The position numbers and the translations under genes are program-made. Positions 49,567 to 59,572 of a DNA stretch of 64,000 nucleotides are shown here, piece by piece. The notes under the pieces are model-generated. The model worked only from the letters and a program-made list of their open reading frames with translations, was not told where the DNA came from and did not search any database. Position 1 is the first letter of the stretch; each line of letters opens with the position of its first letter. Source of the DNA: Colwellia sp. (GTDB lineage: Bacteria; Pseudomonadota; Gammaproteobacteria; Enterobacterales; Alteromonadaceae); the NCBI GenBank assembly GCA_013215465.1, contig JABSOW010000002.1:186001-250000 (forward strand), read 5' to 3'.

Positions 49567-52071
49567 TTAATTCTCTATGCTTAACGTTAACGGTTGGTGT
49601 TGCCAAGTGAACCTCACCGTTAGGGTGTTTTTGGTCTTATCCCAATAAACATCAGATGCTGTGGTATTTGAGCCCACTTGCATTATTTTACCGGCAAGAG
49701 AGATGTTTTTTGGCGGATTAAGCCAATGATGAATGACTAATGAAATTTGTCTTTTTACCGGCATTTCGGGGTAACCATTACCCGTTCGATTAAAGGTAAA
49801 TATTATATTGTCTGCGCCTGAATTTTGTTTATTTTGTTTATTTTGTTTGGCAGTAAAGTGTAATATTTCATATTGATTTTGTGATAGTGATTGAAAGCTT
49901 TGACCGTCATCTTCATACATTTTGCCGGTACTGCTATTAACTGACTCGTCAGCATAATAGTGTAAAGTAAGCTTACTACTGTCGTAATCTTTAGTTGATT
50001 GCATATCGTTAACCATCGGGATAAATGAACCGGCGCGAACTAATACGGGTAGCGTTTCTAGGTTAGTTGCTAAAGAAATTATTTGCCCACCTTGATACTT
50101 TTTCTCAGTAAAGAAATCAAACCAAACGCCTTGAGGTAAAGGGATCGACACTGATGTTACCCCTGCATCAACAACGGGTGTTACTAAAAAGGCATCGCCC
50201 CATAAATAACTGCTAGCATTATCCATTACGTTGAGATTAAACTCATCTTCAAGCGCATATGCAAAGAAAAGCGGGCGCATCAAAGGCATGCCCGTAGTAC
50301 TATTTTGATAGGCTAAAGTGTAATTGTATGGGAGTAAGTTATATCTGAGTTTGATAAATTTTCGTAAAATATCTTGGGTGTCTTTATCATGAAAAACGAC
50401 TTCAGGGGCTATGTTATCTTGTGCGTGAGGACGGTAGATAGGTTGGAATACACCGTATTGTAACCAACGGATATATAGCTCTTTATTAAACACTTCGCCA
50501 CCGGCAAAGCCACCTAGATCTGAATGAGTATACCCCATGCCTAACAGCCCCATTTGCAGGCTAAGTTCTACTTGTGGCTTTAAGCCACCCCAAGAGCGAC
50601 TTACATCGCCCGTCCATGGGATCATGCCATAGCGTTGTGAACCAGCAAAGCCTGAGCGCATTAAAATAAATGGACGTTTGTTTGGCGCTAAACTTAGCTG
50701 GTTTTCAAAAACCATTTTAGCCCACTGATGGCCATAAACATTATGTATCGCATCGCCATTTACCACGCTGCCGTCGCTTAAAGTATGCAGGGTGTCACTA
50801 GGGTGTACTTCTGGTTCGCCTAAATCACCCCACCAGCCAGTTACACCTTGTTGGTATAAGGTTTTATAGATGTTATTGAACCAATTTTTTCCTTTATCAC
50901 TAAATATATCAATTAAGCCAGTATTGCCAAAATAAAAGTCAAAGCGCTTGGGGTTGCCATCAGCATTTTTTGCTAAAGCTTGGCTTTGCTCGGCATCAGC
51001 CCATTTTTTTGAAGTGGTTAATACAAAAGGCTCGGTGATTAATATCGTGTTCACTCCTTGCGCTTTAAGGTCACTGATCATTTTTGTCGGAGTGGGGAAT
51101 GCTGCTTTATCCCAAGCTAAATTGCCCATATGACCTTTGATATCTTTGCCAAACCAGTAAAGATCTAAAATTATGGCATCAAGCGGAAAGTCTAAATCGA
51201 TAAACTTATTAACCGTAGCTCGCACTTCTTGCTCAGAGCGATAACCGAACCGAGAGGCGTAGTTACCCAGCGCCCAACGCGGTGGCATCGGCTGCTTGCC
51301 AGTAATATCAACATAATTATTGATGAGTTCAGGGTAAGTATTACCAGCAAAAACCAGATAAGACATCCGGCCTGATACCGCTGAAAATTGCATAATGTTT
51401 GCTTCTGACTTTCCTAAATCCATCCAACCTTTAGCCGAATTATCAAATAATAAAATATATTTATTACTTGAGAATACTGCGGGTAAACTGAAATTCATTT
51501 GATTTGATTGTGTTTCATAACCGTAATGAGCACGGTTATAAAGCGGCAGACGATGGCCACGTCTATCCATGCCTAATACGCGTTCACCACCACCGAGTAA
51601 TTTTTCATTATCACTTAACTTAAAACGAAAGCCTTGTATCTGATGCTGTGTTTTATCTTCTAAGGTAGTGCCAGTAAAAAAACCAGCTTCTTCTGAAACT
51701 AGCAACTTTTCGCCATAATAGTAGCTAATATTAAAAGGGGACTTATTAATAACCGCGTTAAGTTTTCCTGCAGAGAGTAGTAGTTGCAAAGAGGTTTCTC
51801 TGACAGAAAAACCTTGCTTTTGGGCACGCTCTTTAATCGCAAATGAAGGTAAGAATGCGGCATTATTAAGTTTATTCTCATATTGATAAGTTGTTTCAAT
51901 AGCATTATCGCTATAGGCACTTAAGGTTAATTGTCCTAGTGTTGTATGAATGACTAAGCTTTGCTCTTTTAGATGATGGCTTAAGTAGCTATTCTTTTCG
52001 CTTGCTATGGTTTGGATAGCAAATAATAGTACCAACAGCAAAGTACTTTTTATCAGTAGAAGTGAACGCAA
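49567..52071 (-). CDS. Secreted/periplasmic GH31 alpha-glucosidase
   Basis: Signal peptide; GH31 motifs FPLDAIILDLYWFG, WWGDLGEPEVHP, RPFILMRSGFAGSQRYGMIPWTGDVSRSW. Confidence 0.93.
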   Translation of the reverse strand: MRSLLLIKSTLLLVLLFAIQTIASEKNSYLSHHLKEQSLVIHTTLGQLTLSAYSDNAIETTYQYENKLNNAAFLPSFAIKERAQKQGFSVRETSLQLLLSAGKLNAVINKSPFNISYYYGEKLLVSEEAGFFTGTTLEDKTQHQIQGFRFKLSDNEKLLGGGERVLGMDRRGHRLPLYNRAHYGYETQSNQMNFSLPAVFSSNKYILLFDNSAKGWMDLGKSEANIMQFSAVSGRMSYLVFAGNTYPELINNYVDITGKQPMPPRWALGNYASRFGYRSEQEVRATVNKFIDLDFPLDAIILDLYWFGKDIKGHMGNLAWDKAAFPTPTKMISDLKAQGVNTILITEPFVLTTSKKWADAEQSQALAKNADGNPKRFDFYFGNTGLIDIFSDKGKNWFNNIYKTLYQQGVTGWWGDLGEPEVHPSDTLHTLSDGSVVNGDAIHNVYGHQWAKMVFENQLSLAPNKRPFILMRSGFAGSQRYGMIPWTGDVSRSWGGLKPQVELSLQMGLLGMGYTHSDLGGFAGGEVFNKELYIRWLQYGVFQPIYRPHAQDNIAPEVVFHDKDTQDILRKFIKLRYNLLPYNYTLAYQNSTTGMPLMRPLFFAYALEDEFNLNVMDNASSYLWGDAFLVTPVVDAGVTSVSIPLPQGVWFDFFTEKKYQGGQIISLATNLETLPVLVRAGSFIPMVNDMQSTKDYDSSKLTLHYYADESVNSSTGKMYEDDGQSFQSLSQNQYEILHFTAKQNKQNKQNSGADNIIFTFNRTGNGYPEMPVKRQISLVIHHWLNPPKNISLAGKIMQVGSNTTASDVYWDKTKNTLTVRFTWQHQPLTLSIEN

Positions 52072-52143
52072 GATAAAATCCTTAATTGAATTCTTTATTT
52101 TATTACCAGAATAATAACCCTAGTCAAGCTAACGTAGCATCTT

Positions 52144-52155
52144 GAATACGTATGT
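52144..52155. promoter_or_regulatory. Putative LacI-family operator (GAATACGTATGT)
   Basis: ATACGTAT core about 75 bp upstream of the GH31 start. Confidence 0.65.
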
Positions 52156-52313
52156 AATACACGATTAATTTAATGACAATATTAATAGTACTAAGCCACA
52201 GTCAGCGGCATTATTTGTGCTTACATATAAACCTTAGCATAAGACGGTATGTGGTTTGTTATGAGTAAGAGAAAGCTTTTGGTAAAGCGTTGTATTTTTC
52301 CGCTCTTGTTATT

Positions 52314-52325
52314 ACATACGTATGC
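52314..52325. promoter_or_regulatory. Putative LacI-family operator (ACATACGTATGC)
   Basis: ATACGTAT core upstream of the GH13 gene. Confidence 0.7.
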
Positions 52326-52343
52326 AGAATTAAGGAAAATGAA

Positions 52344-52357
52344 TGCATACGTATGCA
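52344..52357. promoter_or_regulatory. Putative LacI-family operator (TGCATACGTATGCA, perfect 14-bp palindrome)
   Basis: Best match of the four sites; core centre 31 bp from the 52314 site. Confidence 0.75.
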
Positions 52358-52473
52358 AGGGCTATTCCCCACTAAATGAATTGCGTATTCTAAGTTGTAA
52401 TTATAAAAAATAATTCAGTCAAAAGTAGTGGTATCTACTTCAATGAATGCAAAATACAGTGTGGAGTTTTAGA

Positions 52474-54105
52474 ATGAGTGAACAACTGTGGTGGCGTGGT
52501 GCGGTAATTTATCAAATTTATCCGCGAAGCTTTTATGATGCTAATCAAGATGGTATCGGTGATTTACCCGGTATAATCAGTAAGCTAGATTATATTGCTA
52601 GCTTAGGTGTCGATGCTATTTGGATTTCGCCATTTTTTAAATCTCCGATGAAAGACTTTGGTTATGATATTAGTGATTATCGTAATGTTGATCCCATTTT
52701 TGGTAGTTTAGCTGATTTTGATGAGTTAATTGTTAAAGCGCATGAGCGCAACATTAAGATAATGATAGATCAAGTGTTAAGTCATACTTCAGATCAGCAT
52801 CAATGGTTTATTGATAGTCGAGAAGATCAAGTTAATGATAAGTCTGACTGGTATGTTTGGGCTGATGCGAAAGAAGATGGTACCGCGCCAAATAATTGGT
52901 TATCTATTTTTGGTGGCACAGGTTGGACATGGGAGCCTCGCCGTCAACAATATTACTTACATAATTTTTTATCTAGCCAACCAGATCTTAATTTTCATAA
53001 TCCACAAGTGTGCAACGCAGTACTTGATAATATTGAGTTTTGGTTAAAGCGCGGTGTTGATGGTTTTAGGCTTGATGCGATAAACTTCTGTTTTCATGAT
53101 GCTCAGCTACGTGATAACCCCGCTAAACCAAAAGAGCTAAGGCAAAGTATCGGCTTTGATGAGAAGAACCCTTATGCCTATCAGTATCATTACTTTAATA
53201 ACACTCAACATGAAAACTTAGCCTTTATTGAATCTATTCGAACGTTATTAAATCAATATCCGGGTACCGTGGCTTTAGGTGAAATATCTTCAGAAGACTC
53301 ACTAAAAACGATGGCAGAATATACTCAAGGTGATCAGCGATTACATATGGGTTATAGCTTTGATTTGCTCACTGATGAATTCTCCGCTGCTTATATTAAG
53401 CAAGTAGTACAAACACTTGAAGAACGTGTATCAGATGGCTGGCCATGTTGGGCAATTTCAAATCACGATGTACAGCGTGTAGTCAGTCGTTGGGGTAAGA
53501 GCCAAAATGCCGAGCAAAATACTGATTTAGCTAAGATGCTATTTGCCATGATTTCTTCTTTACGTGGCAGCATTTGTAGTTATCAAGGGGAAGAGCTTGG
53601 CTTAACGGAAGCAGAGATCGCTTTTGAAGATATTCAGGATCCTTACGGTATTACTTTCTGGCCACAATTTAAAGGTCGTGATGGTTGTCGTACTCCTCAT
53701 CCTTGGCAACATGATGAAATCAATGCCGGCTTCACTCAGGCTAAACCTTGGTTGCCGGTAGCGGCAGAACATCAAGAGAGATCAGTTGATCTACAAGAGA
53801 ATTCAGCTGACTCGGTACTAAATAGTTACCGTCATTTTACCAAATGGCGTAAACAGCATAGTGCTTTGCTTTATGGTGATATTGCTTTTGTCGATACCCC
53901 AGAGCCGATACTTTCTTTTATCCGAGAAGACGGCGTTGAAAAGCTGTTAGTTTGTTTTAATTTCAGTAATCAGGCGCAGGAATTATCACTGGATCTATTT
54001 ACTGACGAGCTGTTAGTACTGACTGATCATAACTTAACCACAGCTAGTGTTATTGACGGAAAAATCACCTTGCCAGCGTTTGGTTGTTTTTATGCTTCGT
54101 TGTAA
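52474..54105 (+). CDS. GH13 alpha-glucosidase (oligo-1,6-glucosidase-like)
   Basis: WWRGAVIYQIYPRSFYDANQDGIGDLPGI; GVDGFRLDAINF; ALGEISSE; ISNHDVQR. Confidence 0.93.
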   Translation: MSEQLWWRGAVIYQIYPRSFYDANQDGIGDLPGIISKLDYIASLGVDAIWISPFFKSPMKDFGYDISDYRNVDPIFGSLADFDELIVKAHERNIKIMIDQVLSHTSDQHQWFIDSREDQVNDKSDWYVWADAKEDGTAPNNWLSIFGGTGWTWEPRRQQYYLHNFLSSQPDLNFHNPQVCNAVLDNIEFWLKRGVDGFRLDAINFCFHDAQLRDNPAKPKELRQSIGFDEKNPYAYQYHYFNNTQHENLAFIESIRTLLNQYPGTVALGEISSEDSLKTMAEYTQGDQRLHMGYSFDLLTDEFSAAYIKQVVQTLEERVSDGWPCWAISNHDVQRVVSRWGKSQNAEQNTDLAKMLFAMISSLRGSICSYQGEELGLTEAEIAFEDIQDPYGITFWPQFKGRDGCRTPHPWQHDEINAGFTQAKPWLPVAAEHQERSVDLQENSADSVLNSYRHFTKWRKQHSALLYGDIAFVDTPEPILSFIREDGVEKLLVCFNFSNQAQELSLDLFTDELLVLTDHNLTTASVIDGKITLPAFGCFYASL

Positions 54106-54127
54106 GCTGATTTAGAGAATATAAATG

Positions 54128-55924
54128 ATGAAAATATTGTTAACTATTTGTAGTTTACTTGCGCTAAACATAAGTGCTAATGCCACCGCGTTATCTGCCG
54201 GTTTAAGTCAAGATGAGACGGCAAAAGCGATTAAACTCGCGCCGTATCAACAACGAGATTTTCAAGATGAAGTTTTCTATTTTGTCTTACCTGACAGATT
54301 TTACAATGGTGATAAAAGCAACGATTTAGGCGCGGCAGCAGGCGATAAAAAGCGTGCTTTATCACGTGGTGGTTTAGATAAAACCCATAAAGGTATGTAT
54401 CACGGTGGTGATTTAGCCGGGCTGACAAAAAAACTGCCTTATCTTGATAATATGGGCATAACGGCTATTTGGTTAACGCCGGTTTTAAGAAACCAAGCCA
54501 TGCAAGCCGGAACATCAGGTTACCATGGTTATTGGATTTTAGATTTTACTGAAATTGATCCTCATTTAGGTAGCAATGCAGATCTAAAGCATCTTATCGA
54601 ACAAGCGCATAAGCGTAATATCAAAGTATTCTTCGATATTATAACCAACCACACGGCGGATGTTATTAAATATGAAGAATGCCACGGTAAAGATGGTTTA
54701 GGTTGGCTTGTTAAGGGTGATGATTGTCCATATAAATCATTAGCGCAACTTGTTGAGGGTGATGTTTATACGCCACTTATTCCCGTGGGTAGCGAGAATT
54801 TAAAGACACCAAGTTGGTTAAATAATATTGACGTTTACCATAATCAAGGTGACTCTCATTGGGCTGGCGAAAGTTCAATTCGTGGTGACTTTGCCGGTCT
54901 TGATGATATTGATACTAATAGTGATAAAGTGGTTGCGGGTATGGTTGATATTTATAAAGCCATTATTGATGAGTTCAAACCAGACGGTTTTCGTATTGAT
55001 ACGGTAAAGCACGTGAATATGGAGTTTTGGCAAGATTTTTCCCCTGCGTTAATGGCACATGCTAAAACGCAAGGGATTGATAACTTCTTTATGTATGGCG
55101 AGGTTTATAGCTTTGAACCTGAACTTTTAAGCCGTTTTACCGTCGAAGGAAAATTGCCATCAGTGCTAGATTTTGCCCTACAGGGTGCGTTGCAAAAAAC
55201 CTTGGTTGAGCAACAAGGTACTGATGTACTAGCGACGCTATTTGCTCAAGATCATTTCTACCAAACTACCCATGATGACATTGAAAATACTAATGCCAAC
55301 CAACTGGTTAACTTTACTGGTAATCATGACATGGGACGTTTTGCTTATTCATTAAAGCAAAGCAAGCATAACTATAGCGAGTTAGAGCAAATTCAACGTA
55401 ATTTGTTAGCGCACGCAATGTTATATTTTAGCCGTGGTGTGCCCGTTATTTATTACGGTGATGAACAAGGCTTTGTTGGTGATGGTGGTGATCAAGCGTC
55501 ACGTCAAGATATGATGCCCTCAAAAGTTGCGAGTTATAATGACGACGACTTGTTAGCAACGGATAAAACTACAGCTGCCGATAATTTTGACAGTAGTCAT
55601 TTGTTTTACCAAAGCTTTACGCAGTACGCTGAGTTATACCAGCAGTACCCCGCGTTACGTTTTGGTAAACAAAGTACGTTATATGCTCAAGATAAACCGG
55701 GTGTTTTTGCTATTTCGCGTACTCATAAGTTGTCGGAAAATGGACAAGATAAAGAGCAAGAATTACTTGTTGTTTTTAATACGGCAAACCATGTTGAATC
55801 ACTCAATGTGCTTGATAGCCATATTCATCGCGATAAGAATGCGAAGCTGCTTTATTTATCCAACGATAGTCAAGACGATGATAAAATAGCCCCGTTAAGC
55901 TTTGCTATTTATCAGTTGAAATAA
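54128..55924 (+). CDS. Secreted GH13 alpha-amylase
   Basis: Signal peptide; DEVFYFVLPDRFYNGD; FFDIITNHTADV; GFRIDTVKHVN; FMYGEVYS; FTGNHDMGRF. Confidence 0.92.
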   Translation: MKILLTICSLLALNISANATALSAGLSQDETAKAIKLAPYQQRDFQDEVFYFVLPDRFYNGDKSNDLGAAAGDKKRALSRGGLDKTHKGMYHGGDLAGLTKKLPYLDNMGITAIWLTPVLRNQAMQAGTSGYHGYWILDFTEIDPHLGSNADLKHLIEQAHKRNIKVFFDIITNHTADVIKYEECHGKDGLGWLVKGDDCPYKSLAQLVEGDVYTPLIPVGSENLKTPSWLNNIDVYHNQGDSHWAGESSIRGDFAGLDDIDTNSDKVVAGMVDIYKAIIDEFKPDGFRIDTVKHVNMEFWQDFSPALMAHAKTQGIDNFFMYGEVYSFEPELLSRFTVEGKLPSVLDFALQGALQKTLVEQQGTDVLATLFAQDHFYQTTHDDIENTNANQLVNFTGNHDMGRFAYSLKQSKHNYSELEQIQRNLLAHAMLYFSRGVPVIYYGDEQGFVGDGGDQASRQDMMPSKVASYNDDDLLATDKTTAADNFDSSHLFYQSFTQYAELYQQYPALRFGKQSTLYAQDKPGVFAISRTHKLSENGQDKEQELLVVFNTANHVESLNVLDSHIHRDKNAKLLYLSNDSQDDDKIAPLSFAIYQLK

Positions 55925-56363
55925 CCTAGCAACCAATGTGAATAGACGCTAGTAGTGGATTATTTAAACAAGAAAGCCAAGTGAAACCAACTGTTTTAGA
56001 AGTCATAGTTCTTGAGCTAAATATTTTTAAACCACTTTTCTGTGCGCAAACCGGAGAAGAGCCTATTTTCTAATGAATTATTCGAGTCATATTTCTGAGT
56101 AGTCTTAGGAACAAATAAAACACTCTATCTTGACTCTAACGGATGAATTATGTGTAATAAAGCCAAATATTATGTTGAATATTAGAGGCTTTTCAGTAAT
56201 ATCCAAGTACTACCAAAAGTTCAAAATTTGTATTTCTTAATGTATGAAATTATGGGATATTATTATCAATTAAATAAAATTTATGGGATGGACATTACTG
56301 AGAAGTCTCCATAATAAGCTGTTTTAAATGAATCAGTAAATTAAACCAAAGGAAAGTACTCCT

Positions 56364-56822
56364 ATGAATTCAAAAATGTATTTCGAGGATTTTTTAGAAG
56401 GATTTAGATTTGATTTTTCAGTCCCAGGGTTGACGGTCGATGAAATTACCAATTTCGCCGCATTGTATGATCCACAGCGATTTCATTTGGACGAGAACGA
56501 AGCGGCCAAAACTCACTTTGGCGGCATAGTCGCATCAGGCTTTCAAACTCAGTTGCTGTGCTTTAGGCCTTTTTGTGAAGAGGTTTTGCAAAATACCCAG
56601 GCAGTTGGCGCACCGGGCATTGATAGTCTTAAGTGGCTCAGGCCTTGGTATCCAGATGAAAAAATTGAAGCGAAAGTCACTCTAGTCAGTAAACGACTAT
56701 CATCAAACCGTCATGATCGCGGGTATCTGGGTTTCGAAATGAGGGCGAGTATCGAAGGTACTCCGATGCTGTCAATGGACTGGGTCGTTATAATGTTGAC
56801 GCGAGCGGGATTGAATAGCTAA
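56364..56822 (+). CDS. MaoC-like (hotdog) dehydratase family protein
   Basis: FEDFLEGFRFDFSVPGLTVDEITNFAALYDPQRFHLDENEA...FGGIVASGFQT. Confidence 0.85.
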   Translation: MNSKMYFEDFLEGFRFDFSVPGLTVDEITNFAALYDPQRFHLDENEAAKTHFGGIVASGFQTQLLCFRPFCEEVLQNTQAVGAPGIDSLKWLRPWYPDEKIEAKVTLVSKRLSSNRHDRGYLGFEMRASIEGTPMLSMDWVVIMLTRAGLNS

Positions 56823-56980
56823 GAAGATACATTATGCCAGGGTTCTCAAGAGAAAAATTTTTCACCCACCTTAAAATTTCATGCCTAGCAAAGTAAAAGT
56901 ACTGACCTTGATGGTAAAAAGTACAATCGATTAACGGGGTATTTAAAAGACTGTCGCGTGTGCCCCTTACAAAACAATGA

Positions 56981-57151
56981 TTAAATGAAGATATCGCCCG
57001 AAAAGCCAATGAATAAGATAATTGTACTGGCTGTTTTTGGGAGGGGCGCTTTAAATCACAAGCCTTACTTGATGAAGCCGCGGTAATTTCCTGTATGGCT
57101 TTTGTTGACTTAAACCCAGTAAGAGCGAATATAGCCGCTACGCTCTGTTAA
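56981..57151 (+). pseudogene. Degraded REP-associated tyrosine transposase (Y1/IS200-like) 3' fragment
   Basis: [55 protein letters not shown] with an internal stop and no 5' part. Confidence 0.8.
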
Positions 57152-57333
57152 AAAACGACAATAATTCCCTAGGCAGTGACGACAGGTTTTCCTTAAATTT
57201 TCCGTCTAATTCTGTTATCGCAGACAATAGTTTATCTACGTTAGGTAAACTCACTGATGAACACTCATTAACTGAATTTATGCTCTTAAACAAATATTTA
57301 ACAAAAAATAAAAAAATACATTGAATTATTTAA

Positions 57334-57348
57334 TGAAAATCATTATCA
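57334..57348. promoter_or_regulatory. Putative Fur box (TGAAAATCATTATCA)
   Basis: 14/15 match to the 7-1-7 Fur consensus TGATAATCATTATCA, 73-87 bp upstream of the TonB receptor ATG. Confidence 0.75.
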
Positions 57349-57363
57349 TTCGCATTAATTATT

Positions 57364-57395
57364 TTATTATCGTGTTTTATTATCGTGTTTTATTA
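57364..57395. repeat. 2.5 copies of a 13-bp tandem repeat in the TonB receptor leader
   Basis: TTATTATCGTGTT TTATTATCGTGTT TTATTA. Confidence 0.85.
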
Positions 57396-57420
57396 GATCA
57401 CTTGTGAAGGATTTTTTTAA

Positions 57421-59562
57421 ATGAAATTTGGATGTTACTCCCTTGTTGCGCTAGCTGTAAGTACCGTTTTTAGTGCAAATGCCACTGAAGTTACCACTAA
57501 TAACAAAAATAAAGCTGATGCTTATGAGCGAATTATTGTTACTGGCAGCCGAATTCAAGAAAGTATTGATGAAGTACCTGCTTCTGTTTCTATTATCGAT
57601 AGGCAAACTATTAGCCAAGATTTACTCACCTCAGCAGAATTACAAACTATGCTAGCGCTGCATGTACCAGGTATGGGCGCACCTAGAGGAACTAATAGCA
57701 ACTCTGGACAAACACTACGTGGCCGTAGCGCTTTAATAATGATAGATGGCGTACCGCAATCGACACCGTTACGTAATGGTAAATTAGGTATTCGTTCATT
57801 AGATCCTAGTGTTATTGAACGCATAGAGGTAATTAAAGGGGCTACGTCAATTTACGGTAATGGTGCCGCTGGGGGTATCATTAACTACATCACTAAAAAG
57901 GCCAATGGCGATAAAGCCTTCTCTGGTCGCGTTGCCATTAGTAGTAACTTTTCTACTGTTAAATTAGAAGACAGTATTGGTCGACGCCTTGACCTTGCTA
58001 TAGATGGCACTATTGATAAATTAGATTATGTATTTAGTATTGTTAGTGATGAAAATGGCGTAATACGAGATGCTGACGGTGATGCGCTGGGCTTAACTTA
58101 TGGTTTATCAAATTTCAAGTCAGACAATTTATTTACCAAATTTAACTATTATTTTGATGATACTCATTCACTACAGTTTAGCTATAACTATTTTGAAGGA
58201 CAACAAAATTCAGATTATATTGCAGTAGAGGGCAATGTTAATAGTGGCATAAAAAGCCATGCTATTAAGAACACTGAAAATTTAGCTATTGCTGGTGACC
58301 CACAAGGTCCTCGCGGCAATCACAATGTAAAATTACAATATCGTGATATGGAGCTGTTTGCTAATACTGACTTTACCGCTGATGCCTATTGGCAAAAAAT
58401 AGAGAATGTTTTTTTCTATCATACAAAATTTAAAGATCCTAACTTAGACAATGTTGTGGGTGGTCAGTCAATGATCACTTCTGAAAAAACTGGCTTACGG
58501 TTAAATTTTAACAGTACTTTTGACTTTGAAAACCTAGAAACCACCCTAATTTACGGTGTTGATGTATTAAATGATGTTACCGCGCAACCATTAGTAGATG
58601 GCAGAATGTGGACACCTGAAATGGATATGGATAATGTTGCTGGCTATTTACAGGTCAAACTAGTATTTGCTAATAACTGGGTTGTTAAAGCAGGGGTTCG
58701 TCAAGAAGCCATCAAAATTGGCGTGGATGACTACACAACCTTAATGCTTTGTTATGACGGTAAACCATGCTCTGATACCAAGGATGTTATCGGCGGTAAT
58801 TTAGATTATGATGCCACCACTTATAATATTGGTCTGCGTTATAGTAATAACGAGCGCTTTAGTCCTTTTATCAGTTATTCTGAAGGCTTTGATATTGCTA
58901 ATATCGGCAGTATATTGCGCAGTGCTAAAACCTCTAAAATAAGTAACTTAGATACTGAGGCCTCAATAGTTAAAAACTCAGAAATTGGCTTTAGTAGTAT
59001 TTATCAAAATGTGCGTTTTGAAATGGCGGCCTTTTATTCAACCAATAACTTTGGTGGCAATATGATCGCTGACGAGAGTCTAGTGTATCGCTTAGAACGT
59101 GAGCCACAAAAGGTTTGGGGTTATGAAGCCGCCGTTGATGTAACCTTTACCGATGAACTAGATGGTGGTATCAGCTACAGCTGGGTTGAAGGTAAAAATA
59201 CCAAAAGTGATACTTACCTAGATGGTAACTCAATTAACCCACCTAAATTTACAGCTTATGTGAACTATCAAGCAACGGAAAACTTACACTTAGCTGCAAA
59301 CCTACTTGCCGTGCTTAGTCGTGATCGCTTTACTGCAGTAGATGGTAAATACAGCGGTAAAAAAGCACCTGTTTCAAGCTATAGCGTGGTTAATGCATCT
59401 GCCAGTTACAACGTCAACAGTGCATTAAAGCTATCTGCTGGTATCGAGAACTTATTTAACCGAGATTATTACCCACATGTTGCTCAATCTCATGCCTTTA
59501 CCGGTTGGAACATAAAAGGTAAAGGACGCACAATGAACTTAGGTTTAACTTATAGTTTTTAA
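57421..59562 (+). CDS. TonB-dependent outer-membrane receptor (probable siderophore receptor)
   Basis: TonB box region YERIIVTGSRIQ, plug IERIEVIKGATSIYGNGAAGGIINYITK, C-terminal barrel ending LTYSF; Fur-box-like site upstream. Confidence 0.92.
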   Translation: MKFGCYSLVALAVSTVFSANATEVTTNNKNKADAYERIIVTGSRIQESIDEVPASVSIIDRQTISQDLLTSAELQTMLALHVPGMGAPRGTNSNSGQTLRGRSALIMIDGVPQSTPLRNGKLGIRSLDPSVIERIEVIKGATSIYGNGAAGGIINYITKKANGDKAFSGRVAISSNFSTVKLEDSIGRRLDLAIDGTIDKLDYVFSIVSDENGVIRDADGDALGLTYGLSNFKSDNLFTKFNYYFDDTHSLQFSYNYFEGQQNSDYIAVEGNVNSGIKSHAIKNTENLAIAGDPQGPRGNHNVKLQYRDMELFANTDFTADAYWQKIENVFFYHTKFKDPNLDNVVGGQSMITSEKTGLRLNFNSTFDFENLETTLIYGVDVLNDVTAQPLVDGRMWTPEMDMDNVAGYLQVKLVFANNWVVKAGVRQEAIKIGVDDYTTLMLCYDGKPCSDTKDVIGGNLDYDATTYNIGLRYSNNERFSPFISYSEGFDIANIGSILRSAKTSKISNLDTEASIVKNSEIGFSSIYQNVRFEMAAFYSTNNFGGNMIADESLVYRLEREPQKVWGYEAAVDVTFTDELDGGISYSWVEGKNTKSDTYLDGNSINPPKFTAYVNYQATENLHLAANLLAVLSRDRFTAVDGKYSGKKAPVSSYSVVNASASYNVNSALKLSAGIENLFNRDYYPHVAQSHAFTGWNIKGKGRTMNLGLTYSF

Positions 59563-59572
59563 TTGCTAATAG

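Noticed and set aside
56788-57009. Minus-strand 73-aa ORF after the MaoC-like gene
   Set aside because: Overlaps the MaoC gene end and the decayed transposase region; better explained as antisense of debris.
57421-59562. TonB receptor as the outer-membrane maltodextrin importer (MalA-like) of the adjacent GH locus
   Set aside because: No ATACGTAT operator precedes it, while a near-consensus Fur box does; iron/siderophore uptake is more likely.
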